Below, in pieces: positions 52,406-59,645 of a stretch of DNA of 64,000 nucleotides (positions within the stretch are counted from its first letter, which is position 1; each line of letters begins with the position of its first letter). The stretch spans positions 248,001 to 312,000 of the forward strand of contig JAIBCM010000001.1 of assembly GCA_019694135.1 (NCBI GenBank), given 5' to 3'. This DNA comes from Verrucomicrobiia bacterium. GTDB taxonomy: Bacteria; Verrucomicrobiota; Verrucomicrobiia; JADLBR01; JAIBCM01. A program made the position numbers and the translations under genes. The notes below the pieces were generated by a model that saw only the letters and a list, made by a program, of their open reading frames with translations, was not told where the DNA came from and made no database searches.

Positions 52406-52782
52406 TTATTGACCTTCAAATTTCTTTCCACTTCTTTTATTCGATATTCAACTATTTTTTGAATTAAATCATAAGGAATGACTTCATCTAAAGGAAATTG
52501 AATGGAGCCTTTTCCGCTTTTATATGGCTGCAAATCTTTTTCAAAAGCTCGAATTCCCGAGGGAGAAGGATAAAAACCAATATGATTTTTAAAAGCTGCA
52601 AAATGAACTAAGTTTTTATTATTCAACTTAAATGTAGGCATTTGATAGCTTATCGCCTCAATTGTTTGAGGTACCGTTCTTTTTATAGTTCGTCTTATTT
52701 CCTTAAGAAGCTTTTGAACTTTTTTAGGAGTGGCTTTGATATATTCATCTACCGTTTTAAAAGATTTAAGAGATGCTGACAT
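52402..52782 (-). CDS. DUF1801/YdhG-like protein
   Basis: A 126-residue soluble protein of the DUF1801 family, which includes Bacillus YdhG-like proteins. Typical features are the DEYIKATPKKVQKLLKEIR start, PQTIEAISYQMPTF, FAAFKNHIGFYPSPSGI and the KGSIQFPLDEVIPYDLI end. The family has an iron-sulfur-scaffold-like fold and no clear reaction. It is slightly more AT-rich than its neighbours and overlaps the DUF4914 gene by 4 bases, convergently. A tRNA gene lies just upstream of it on the same strand. Confidence 0.85.
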   Translation of the reverse strand: MSASLKSFKTVDEYIKATPKKVQKLLKEIRRTIKRTVPQTIEAISYQMPTFKLNNKNLVHFAAFKNHIGFYPSPSGIRAFEKDLQPYKSGKGSIQFPLDEVIPYDLIQKIVEYRIKEVERNLKVNN

Positions 52783-52800
52783 ATTGAGATAGTTAATCTA

Positions 52801-52889
52801 TGGCGGAAGGGAAGGGATTCGAACCCTTGTTACCTTTTGGGTAAACACACTTTCCAGGCGTGCGCATTCGACCACTCTGCCACCCTTCC
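52801..52889 (-). tRNA. tRNA-Ser (anticodon GGA)
   Basis: Read on the reverse strand, GGAAGGG (start 52889) pairs with CCCTTCC at the other end. The T-arm is GGGTTCGAATCCC, a long variable arm typical of serine tRNAs is present, and the anticodon stem-loop has anticodon GGA at 52855-52853. The 3' CCA is encoded (52803-52801). It decodes UCC and UCU. Confidence 0.97.
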
Positions 52890-52985
52890 TAAGATGGATT
52901 AAGATAAATTTATCTTCGAGAGAAGCAAACCAGAAATTAACGAGTTAGCTGGAATTCTTACGATTTTCCTTTCATACTCAAAATT

Positions 52986-54467
52986 ATGGCTTTTGATGGC
53001 ATGCGGAGTTTTTTAGAAACGCTCGAACAAAAAAAGGAATTGTTGCGTATTACCGATTCCGTTTCTTGCGAACTAGAAATTACGGCATTAGCGGATCATG
53101 AAATGAAACAGCCTTCAGGCGGCAAAGCGTTGTTTTTAGAAAATGTAAAATTAAGTAGTGGCGAAAAATCGCAGTTTCCTGTTGCCATTAACAGTTTTGG
53201 CTCACACGCACGGATGGTTTCAGCTTTGGGCGGAAAGCAGCCCGATATGATCGCAGACGAAATCGCATTTTTATTAAAAGCAAAACCGCCCAAAAGTTGG
53301 CAGGAAACGTGGGAATTAATTAAGCGCGGCATTCGCGTTTTACATGCAAAACCAAACCACGTTTCGAAGGGTGCTTGCAAAGATGTAATTTATCGCGGTG
53401 AATATTTAAAGCGATTTAATTTAACCCATTTGCCTATTTTAAAATGTTGGCCGGAAGATGGCGGGCCATTTATTACGTTGCCAACGGTCTATACGCAAGA
53501 TCCTGACACGGGTGATCGGAATATTGGAATGTATCGCATGCAGGTTTTTGATGGAGTAACCACGGGCATGCATTGGCAACTGCATAAAGTGGCTGCGCGT
53601 CATGGAAAACGTTATTTTGAGCGTAGTGAGCGCATGCCTGTAACGGTTTGTTTAGGAGGCGATCCGATTTATACGTTTGCTGCAACGATGCCCCTACCCG
53701 ATGGTTTGGATGAAATTTTGTTAGCCGGTTTTTTACGACAAAAATCAGTCCCGATGATTAAATGCGAGACTAATCATTTAGAAGTGCCCGCCGATTCAGA
53801 TTTTGTGATTGAAGGTTATGTGGATCCTAAAGAGCCAATGCGCGATGAAGGACCCTTTGGCGATCATACCGGATTTTATACGCCGATTGATCGCTACTCA
53901 GTTTTTCATGTTACAGCGATTACGCATCGCAACGACGCCGTTTATCCTGCGACCATTGTTGGCAAGCCGCCGATGGAAGATTTTTATTTGGGCACGACAA
54001 GCGTGCGCATTTTGTTGCCGATTTTAAAAATGAATTTCCCTGAAATTGTCGATATTGCTCTGCCTGCCGAGGGCGTTTTTCATAATCTAGTTTTTGTCAG
54101 CATAAAAAAACAATATCCGCATCAAGCCTACAAAATCATGCACGGACTTTGGGGTATGGGTCAAATGATGTTTAGTAAATTTATTGTTGTCGTGGATCAC
54201 GACGTCAATGTGCATGACACTTCGGATGTGCTTTTTCATTGGATGGCCAATGTTGATCCCCAACGCGACAGTTTAATCACAAAAAATCCTTCGGATAGTT
54301 TAGATCATGCACCCGCTGTAGCAAATATCGGATCGCATATGGGCTTCGATGCCACTACGAAACTACCGGCTGAAGGTTATCAACGAGGCTGGCCAGAAAA
54401 ATGTCGTCTACCCCAAGAAATCGAAGAAAAAGCAGCCCAATTATTAAAAAAACTTAAAAACAAATAA
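52986..54467 (+). CDS. ubiD: UbiD-family prenylated-FMN decarboxylase
   Basis: A 493-residue decarboxylase of the UbiD/menaquinone type. Segments include GALFLE-like GKALFLENVKL, LPILKCWPEDGGPFITLP, NIGMYRMQVFD, HKVAARHGKRYFE, DEGPFGDHTGFYTP, TIVGKPPMEDFYLG, and the late HGLWGMGQMMFSKFIVVVDHDVNVHD. It needs prenylated FMN, made by the flavin prenyltransferase UbiX, which is encoded at 55173-55727. A toxin-antitoxin pair lies between the two. It could serve quinone synthesis, for example menaquinone. Confidence 0.95.
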   Translation: MAFDGMRSFLETLEQKKELLRITDSVSCELEITALADHEMKQPSGGKALFLENVKLSSGEKSQFPVAINSFGSHARMVSALGGKQPDMIADEIAFLLKAKPPKSWQETWELIKRGIRVLHAKPNHVSKGACKDVIYRGEYLKRFNLTHLPILKCWPEDGGPFITLPTVYTQDPDTGDRNIGMYRMQVFDGVTTGMHWQLHKVAARHGKRYFERSERMPVTVCLGGDPIYTFAATMPLPDGLDEILLAGFLRQKSVPMIKCETNHLEVPADSDFVIEGYVDPKEPMRDEGPFGDHTGFYTPIDRYSVFHVTAITHRNDAVYPATIVGKPPMEDFYLGTTSVRILLPILKMNFPEIVDIALPAEGVFHNLVFVSIKKQYPHQAYKIMHGLWGMGQMMFSKFIVVVDHDVNVHDTSDVLFHWMANVDPQRDSLITKNPSDSLDHAPAVANIGSHMGFDATTKLPAEGYQRGWPEKCRLPQEIEEKAAQLLKKLKNK

Positions 54468-54473
54468 TGCCTA

Positions 54474-54511
54474 TTGACATGCCTACATGAATACATTATA
54501 GTGTAGGCATG
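54474..54511 (+). promoter_or_regulatory. toxin-antitoxin promoter with palindromic operator, leaderless start
   Basis: TTGACA (54474-54479), 17-base spacer, TATAGT (54497-54502). A perfect inverted repeat CATGCCTACA (54478-54487) and TGTAGGCATG (54502-54511) flanks the -10 region. The expected +1 is 54509, exactly the A of the antitoxin ATG. The repeat is a likely antitoxin binding site. Confidence 0.75.
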
Positions 54512-54793
54512 AAGAAAGGTAAAAAACATAAGCTGCATAAACCCTCACAGCAATACACCATTCGCGGCGTCCCGCCCGAAGTGGATCATGTATTGCGGGA
54601 AACAGCAGAAATAACAGGTATGAGCTTAAATGAAACTGCATTAGCAGCACTGTCCGAAGCCACGCTCAAAGCTGGCACTCAATCTGTCAAATATCGTGAT
54701 CTGCGACCACTTGCTGGCAAGTGGCAAGAGGATCCCGAGTTTGATGAGGCATTAGCCGCACAACGAGTAGTAGATCCACGGGATTGGCAATGA
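54509..54793 (+). CDS. ribbon-helix-helix antitoxin (FitA-like)
   Basis: A 94-residue antitoxin. After a basic start, QYTIRGVPPEVDHVLRETAE and MSLNETALAAL form the ribbon-helix-helix DNA-binding module, similar to FitA. The C-terminal half is likely to bind the toxin. The stop codon overlaps the toxin ATG by 4 bases (ATGA), which couples translation. It has its own strong promoter with a palindromic operator within the 41 bases after ubiD. Confidence 0.83.
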   Translation: MKKGKKHKLHKPSQQYTIRGVPPEVDHVLRETAEITGMSLNETALAALSEATLKAGTQSVKYRDLRPLAGKWQEDPEFDEALAAQRVVDPRDWQ

Positions 54794-55176
54794 TTCTGGC
54801 ACTAGACACAAATCGTTACATCGACTTTGCACGCGGTGTAAGCGAAGCGGTCGAACGATTGGAAAGCGCTGAGGTCATTGTCGTCCCTTTGATTGTATTG
54901 GCCGAATTACGCGCTGGATTTTATCGTACTTCACGAAGCGCACAAAATGAACGCAATTTAGCTTTATTTCTTAATCAACGACGTGTGGAGGTCGCCTCAC
55001 CCAATGAAGATACAACTCATCACTACGGTCGGATTGCCGCGCATTTACAAGCCACGAAACAAATGATTCCGATTAATGATGTGTGGATCGCCGCATTAAC
55101 GATTCAACATCGAATGGTTCTTTACACGCGCGATTCCGATTTCCAACGTATTCCTAACTTGGCCCTACTCACATGA
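54790..55176 (+). CDS. PIN-domain ribonuclease toxin (FitB/VapC-like)
   Basis: A 128-residue PIN toxin beginning MILALDTNRYIDFARG, with the first metal-binding Asp. VIVVPLIVLAELRAGF has the conserved Glu, and INDVWIAALTIQHRMVLYTRDSDFQRI holds the later aspartates. A TTG at 54784 could add two residues; the ATG is preferred because it gives the ATGA overlap. Its stop codon overlaps the ubiX start by 4 bases, so ubiX translation may depend on toxin translation. Confidence 0.88.
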   Translation: MILALDTNRYIDFARGVSEAVERLESAEVIVVPLIVLAELRAGFYRTSRSAQNERNLALFLNQRRVEVASPNEDTTHHYGRIAAHLQATKQMIPINDVWIAALTIQHRMVLYTRDSDFQRIPNLALLT

Positions 55177-55727
55177 AAATCGTTATTGCCATCACTGGAG
55201 CAAGCGGTTCGCTTTATGCGCAACGCTTACTCGCTTGCTTAGCTGAAACCGACTGCCACGTGGATGTAGTTTTAAGCTCGCACGCTGAAGAAGTGGCATT
55301 GGCCGAAGTTGGACAACTAGAAATTCCTAAAAAATTTTCGACTCACAACGATCGCACCATGCAAGTGCCTTTCGTCAGTGGCTCAGCTCCTTATGAGGCC
55401 ATGGTGATTATCCCTTGCTCGATGGGCACGTTGGGTCGCATTGCGTTTGGTTATTCCGATAGTACCATTGCGCGGACGGCTGATGTTTTTTTAAAGGAAA
55501 AACGAAAACTTATTTTGGTTCCACGCGAAACGCCGTGGAATTTAATTCACGCAAAAAATGTTGTGCAAGTCATGGAAGCTGGGGCGATTATGTTACCGGC
55601 CATTCCATCATTTTACGGAAAACCAAAAACGATTTTGGAGGTCGCAGACACGGTGGTGGCAAGAGTTCTGGATCATTTGAATGTTTCGCATGATCTTGTG
55701 AAACGATGGAAAACGGAAAAAGATTAG
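55173..55727 (+). CDS. ubiX: flavin prenyltransferase
   Basis: A 184-residue flavoprotein that attaches dimethylallyl to FMN, making the cofactor for UbiD. The N-terminal IAITGASGSLYAQRLL binds FMN, and IIPCSMGTLGRIAFGYSD and LILVPRETPWNLIHAKNV are the family's prenyl-site segments. The length is typical. It begins inside the stop codon of the PIN toxin gene (4 bases) and ends in a 4-base overlap with the convergent exonuclease gene. The ubiD partner is 0.7 kb upstream. Confidence 0.96.
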   Translation: MKIVIAITGASGSLYAQRLLACLAETDCHVDVVLSSHAEEVALAEVGQLEIPKKFSTHNDRTMQVPFVSGSAPYEAMVIIPCSMGTLGRIAFGYSDSTIARTADVFLKEKRKLILVPRETPWNLIHAKNVVQVMEAGAIMLPAIPSFYGKPKTILEVADTVVARVLDHLNVSHDLVKRWKTEKD

Positions 55728-56623
55728 AATAATTCTTTTTGAACTAAAACTTTTTGTTGAGCAAATTCCTGTTCGTATTCTTTAAGCAGCGTGCGAAATT
55801 CCAATTCTCTTAATTTTTCAATGAGTTGTTCCCAACGCGGTTGAATTTTCCAGGTGCGCCAATCCGTTGGAATTTGAACGGCGTGATCGAGTCGCACCAT
55901 TTCGCGATTGGCAAGAATTTGAGCGCGATATTGGTCAATTAAATTGCGAACTTTTTCTGATTTGATCTGTGTAAGGTTTTGCAACAAATTTTCTAGACTC
56001 CCGAATTGCAAAATCAAACCCGCAGCCGTTTTCGGACCCACCCCAGGCACTCCGGGAATGTTGTCAGACACGTCACCAGTCAATGCTAGCAAATCCCCTA
56101 TCCTTTCTGGCGGCACTCCCCATTTCGCGATAACTTCGGGGGATTTAAGAATTTGATAAGCTTCGCCTGACGTTGATTTTGCAGGACTATAAATCGAAAC
56201 CGAGCCATCAACGAGTTGCATGAGATCTTTATCATTGGTTGCTAAAATTACCTCGGCTTCGGTCGCAACTTGACGCGTTAAAGTCGCAATCGCGTCGTCG
56301 GCTTCTTGGTTCGGGATACAAAGTAGATGGTAGCCCAGAAGCTCAGTGAGTTGATAAATAGTCGGTAATTGTGCCTCCAAACTTTCCGGCGTTTCTTTAC
56401 GATTGGCTTTATATTCCGGCTGAATTTTCAAACGCCATTCTGGCACACCACAATCAAACACAATCGCTCCTAGATCAGGCTTCAACTCCTGGGTCATGCG
56501 TCGAATCGCCTTGATAAAACCAAAAACAGCGTTAGTCGCTTCTCCTTTTGAATTATGCAAATGCGCAATCGCATAAAAAGCGCGATAGGCATAGTAATGA
56601 CCATCAACCAGCAGCAGTCTCAT
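55724..56623 (-). CDS. stand-alone 5'-3' exonuclease (PolA N-domain/FEN type)
   Basis: A 299-residue flap-type nuclease equal to the N-terminal domain of DNA polymerase I. LLLVDGHYYAYRAFYAI, YKANRKETPE, EADDAIATL, ATNDKDLMQLV and LTGDVSDNIPGVPGVGPKTA show the acidic metal ligands and the helix-hairpin-helix. No polymerase domain follows. It overlaps the 5-formyltetrahydrofolate cyclo-ligase gene upstream by 20 bases. It may act in primer removal or repair next to a full PolA elsewhere. Confidence 0.92.
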   Translation of the reverse strand: MRLLLVDGHYYAYRAFYAIAHLHNSKGEATNAVFGFIKAIRRMTQELKPDLGAIVFDCGVPEWRLKIQPEYKANRKETPESLEAQLPTIYQLTELLGYHLLCIPNQEADDAIATLTRQVATEAEVILATNDKDLMQLVDGSVSIYSPAKSTSGEAYQILKSPEVIAKWGVPPERIGDLLALTGDVSDNIPGVPGVGPKTAAGLILQFGSLENLLQNLTQIKSEKVRNLIDQYRAQILANREMVRLDHAVQIPTDWRTWKIQPRWEQLIEKLRELEFRTLLKEYEQEFAQQKVLVQKELF

Positions 56624-57203
56624 GAACGTGAATAATTCTAATGATTTCTTGGTCAGTTAGAATCATATCCAAAGGAAAATCCCAGATGTCTACGGGCAAA
56701 AGATCAACCTCTTGAACCGAATAAAAAAGGCCAATGCGAAATGCTTGGGGAGCCCGACTAGCAAAAAAACGGTCAAAATGACCCTTACCCCGTCCCAAAC
56801 GATGTCCTCGACGATCAAATGCCAAGCCAGGCGTTAGAATAATTTCCAGAGTTTCCGGAGCCGCTTCTTTTTCTTGATCAAAAGGTGGTTCAGGAAAACC
56901 GAGCGAATTAGGCATTAACTCTTCCCATGCTTCCACCCACATGCAATGCATATCAACTTGTTGCGGACCAACAAAAGGGAAAGCGACCTGTTTGTTCATT
57001 TCGCGTAGTTGAAGGAAAATGGGCTGTGTATCAATTTCCTCTGGTAAAGGCGCAAAAAGAAGAAATTTGTCAGCTTTTCGAACTTCGGGCAAGTCAAAGA
57101 GTCGTCTGGCAACTTGCTGCGACCATTGTTGACGTTGCTCGATGGTGACACCTTGAAGAGTTTGGCGCAGGTGCTGGCGCAATTCTGGTTTGGCATTAAT
57201 CAT
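56604..57203 (-). CDS. fau: 5-formyltetrahydrofolate cyclo-ligase
   Basis: A 199-residue enzyme that converts 5-formyltetrahydrofolate to 5,10-methenyltetrahydrofolate with ATP. Family parts are the LLFAPLPEEIDTQPI segment, EIILTPGLAFDRRGHRLGRGKGHFDRFF, which binds ATP and substrate, and the RIGLFYSVQ tail. The start ATG at 57203 gives MINAKPELRQ. It is divergent from the metallo-beta-lactamase gene. I found no 6S RNA next to it. Confidence 0.94.
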   Translation of the reverse strand: MINAKPELRQHLRQTLQGVTIEQRQQWSQQVARRLFDLPEVRKADKFLLFAPLPEEIDTQPIFLQLREMNKQVAFPFVGPQQVDMHCMWVEAWEELMPNSLGFPEPPFDQEKEAAPETLEIILTPGLAFDRRGHRLGRGKGHFDRFFASRAPQAFRIGLFYSVQEVDLLPVDIWDFPLDMILTDQEIIRIIHVHETAAG

Positions 57204-57273
57204 AGACTATTATAAAGTTGTCGCGAAAAAAAACTTTACGCAAGCCGCGAATTCTCATGCTAGCATTATAACC

Positions 57274-58134
57274 ATGACTGTTAGAAAAAAGAAACAACGC
57301 AGTTTTATTACCGAAGTTTTGTTGCCTTCTTTATTCACTCGTCGATTAGGCCAAAGACAAAAACCCATTTTTCCTAAACTTAAAACAGGACAAATTGGGA
57401 TTACTTGGATTGGGCACGCTTCTTTTCTCATTCAAACTCCTCACCACAATTTGCTCATTGATCCCAATTGGGCCAATTGGCTGGCAGTCATTCGTCGGTT
57501 GCGTCATGCCGGATTTCATATCGATGATTTGCCCAATATTGATTTAGTTTTAATTACCCACGCTCATTTTGATCATCTGAATCGTCGAAGTTTGCGACAG
57601 ATTGCTGACCAGCAACCTATCGTCGTTCCCGCCGGCGTGAGCGGTTTAGTGGAAAATATGGGTTTCCATTTCATTCACCAAATGAAATGGTGGGATACCT
57701 GGCAACATGATGGTCTGGAAATTACCTTTACTCCTGCAAAACATTGGGGTGCGCGGTTTTTAGCAGACACCCATCGGGGTTTCGGAGGCTATGTTATTCG
57801 TTATCATGACCGATCCATTTATCACGTGGGCGATTCCGCCTATTTCGAAGGCTTCAAAGAAATCGGAGAACGATTAAAACCGGAGATTGTTCTCATGCCC
57901 ATTGGCGCTTACGATCCACCCTCCGGTCGTGACGTCCATATTTCTCCTGAGCAAGCAATCGAGGCCTTGGATGATTTAAAAGCAAAACTCTTAATTCCCA
58001 TGCATTTTGGGACTTATCGCATGAGTTATGAACCCTTTCATGAGCCGCCCGAGCGTTTATTGCGAGCGGCCGTGAAACAAGGCGCTCTTTCTCAAATTCG
58101 AATGTTAAACGAAGGCTTGCCGGAAGTGTTTTAA
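57274..58134 (+). CDS. metallo-beta-lactamase-fold hydrolase (NAPE-PLD/UlaG-like)
   Basis: A 286-residue hydrolase with LVLITHAHFDHLNRRSL (HxHxDH zinc site), WIGHASFLIQTPHHNLLIDP and HVGDSAYFEGFKEI. VLMPIGAYDPPSGRDVHISPEQAIEA and the late MHFGTYRMSYEP resemble NAPE-phospholipase-D-like and UlaG-like proteins that act on phosphodiester or amide lipids. No signal peptide is seen. The open frame extends to 57190 but the ATG at 57274 starts in a basic stretch (MTVRKKKQ) and is preferred. Confidence 0.88.
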   Translation: MTVRKKKQRSFITEVLLPSLFTRRLGQRQKPIFPKLKTGQIGITWIGHASFLIQTPHHNLLIDPNWANWLAVIRRLRHAGFHIDDLPNIDLVLITHAHFDHLNRRSLRQIADQQPIVVPAGVSGLVENMGFHFIHQMKWWDTWQHDGLEITFTPAKHWGARFLADTHRGFGGYVIRYHDRSIYHVGDSAYFEGFKEIGERLKPEIVLMPIGAYDPPSGRDVHISPEQAIEALDDLKAKLLIPMHFGTYRMSYEPFHEPPERLLRAAVKQGALSQIRMLNEGLPEVF

Positions 58135-58159
58135 GACTAAATAACAGCCTAATCATCAT

Positions 58160-58187
58160 TTGACAAAGCCTGTTTAATAGATTTAAT
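58160..58187 (+). promoter_or_regulatory. promoter of the orphan helical gene
   Basis: TTGACA (58160-58165), 16-base spacer, TTTAAT (58182-58187). The RNA start would be near 58194, 25 bases before the ATG at 58219. The region is AT-rich and follows the stop of the preceding gene. Confidence 0.55.
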
Positions 58188-58218
58188 TAAGAGTTATTAT
58201 TAATTAACTTTAAGCTAT

Positions 58219-59571
58219 ATGGGTCTTTTCAAGGATTTAATTAAAACAGTTTTCAAACGGGGTCGTATCATGAGACTCTCCCCGACGGCACTTACAGCTC
58301 GCGTAACAACTTTTCGGACAGAAGGCTATGCCGCTATTGATCAAGTATTAGAGGGGCACAGGGCAAAGTTTAGTACAGTAAGATGGGATTTAAAAGCTGC
58401 ATCTAGGATTTCTGCCGAAACAGAGCGCTCTTTAGGAAAGATCAACCCAATCGTTCGAAGTGCCTACTATGGGGATCGCCTTGAGATAATCCACGCAAAA
58501 GCAGTTAAAGCCGCCCGAGCCGCCCATGACTCCTTGTGGAGTGCATCAGAAGGTTTTTTTAAGGCCGCAAAATCCAGGGAAAAAAGCACTTCCTTTCGCG
58601 AAGTTGATATAGGGTCTTTAAAAGATGAGCTGCTAAAAACCATACAAGAAATAGAAAAAGGAAATCCCTATCACCGTGGAAATATCAGTGCGAATTCTAA
58701 TGATGCTCATACAGCTCTTAAACAATTTTGGGAAGAAAATTTAGACGTCCCCTTAACAGACCCCTTTATAAAAGGTAAAGCCTTAAAAGAAATTGATGAT
58801 TCATTCAGTATATATTCCTCCTATGATAACGCAGTTTTAGCAGTCCAAGCAGAAGCTCATTGTGCATTTGATGCTGTTGCGAAAATGGATTTAAACTCTC
58901 CTGCAAATATTGAACAGGCCGAGGCTATCATAAATAGTTTGCTCACCAAAATGGATCAAGCTAACGAACTTGGATTAGCTGCTCAGGAGTCAACAAAAGA
59001 ACTTGTTGTTTATAACACTCGAATTATGACACAGGTTGTTATCGAAGGGGAAGATCGAATATATCAGGGTGCGGGTATTGCAGCAGGCATTGGAACTCAA
59101 GCTAGCGGTTCCGCATCAGAAAAGCCTGAAGAACCTCCTCCATATGTGGCTACAGGATTGGAAGCGGTTGGGGATGCTATGGACACTATAGATAAAGGTC
59201 TTGCTACAGTAGTCTCAACCAAAAACGCTTTATTAACTGGCGGCTTGCTCCCAAACACCGGTCATCAAGCCCTAGCTAACGAAGAGCAAGCTGCTAAATT
59301 CGTAATGGAAAATGCTGTGGCACCCGTTTTGAAAACGAGAGATGGGATGGAAGTAGTAGAAGCTTTGGGTGAAGCAACTCGCTCTATCGATGCTACTATT
59401 GATATAGGCGTTAAAGGAGTTGAAAGTTTAGGCAAAGCGTTAGACAACAACAATGAGGCTCCTTCCACTATTAACAATGCAAGAAGAAGAATTGATGAGG
59501 TCTTGCAGAAAACTCAAAACCCTGTTGATACTTCTTGGCAAGAAAAGCCAACAGTTCATTTAGGAATTTAA
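58219..59571 (+). CDS. orphan alanine-rich helical protein
   Basis: A 450-residue protein I do not recognise. The first 18 residues are basic and amphipathic (MGLFKDLIKTVFKRGRIM), with no signal peptide. The rest is almost all helix-forming (Ala, Glu, Lys, Leu) with a Gly/Ser/Pro-rich break around residues 290-310 (ASGSASEKPEEPPPYVATG). Two blocks around 255-300 and 360-420 look like helical repeats: QANELGLAAQES with later GLEAVGDAMDTIDKG and GVESLGKALDNN. No transmembrane segment is visible. It has its own promoter and lies alone between a hydrolase and hppA; codon use seems less biased than its neighbours, suggesting recent acquisition or low expression. Confidence 0.55.
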   Translation: MGLFKDLIKTVFKRGRIMRLSPTALTARVTTFRTEGYAAIDQVLEGHRAKFSTVRWDLKAASRISAETERSLGKINPIVRSAYYGDRLEIIHAKAVKAARAAHDSLWSASEGFFKAAKSREKSTSFREVDIGSLKDELLKTIQEIEKGNPYHRGNISANSNDAHTALKQFWEENLDVPLTDPFIKGKALKEIDDSFSIYSSYDNAVLAVQAEAHCAFDAVAKMDLNSPANIEQAEAIINSLLTKMDQANELGLAAQESTKELVVYNTRIMTQVVIEGEDRIYQGAGIAAGIGTQASGSASEKPEEPPPYVATGLEAVGDAMDTIDKGLATVVSTKNALLTGGLLPNTGHQALANEEQAAKFVMENAVAPVLKTRDGMEVVEALGEATRSIDATIDIGVKGVESLGKALDNNNEAPSTINNARRRIDEVLQKTQNPVDTSWQEKPTVHLGI

Positions 59572-59576
59572 TCCAA

Positions 59577-59645
59577 CTGATTTAATTCTCTATTTTAGAG
59601 ACCTAAACCACTTTCAATTGTTCTAAATCAGGTATTCGTTTTTTA
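59577..59645. terminator. possible shared terminator between orphan gene and hppA
   Basis: CTGATTTA (59577-59584) and TAAATCAG (59624-59631) are perfect inverted copies, and TCTCTA/TAGAGA (59587-59601) forms an inner hairpin. A T-rich run (TTCGTTTTTTAC, 59635-59645) follows on the forward strand. Both flanking genes end here, so a two-way terminator is possible. Confidence 0.4.

Noticed and set aside
57190-57273. Upstream extension of the metallo-beta-lactamase-fold gene to 57190
   Set aside because: It overlaps the divergent cyclo-ligase gene and adds residues outside the fold.
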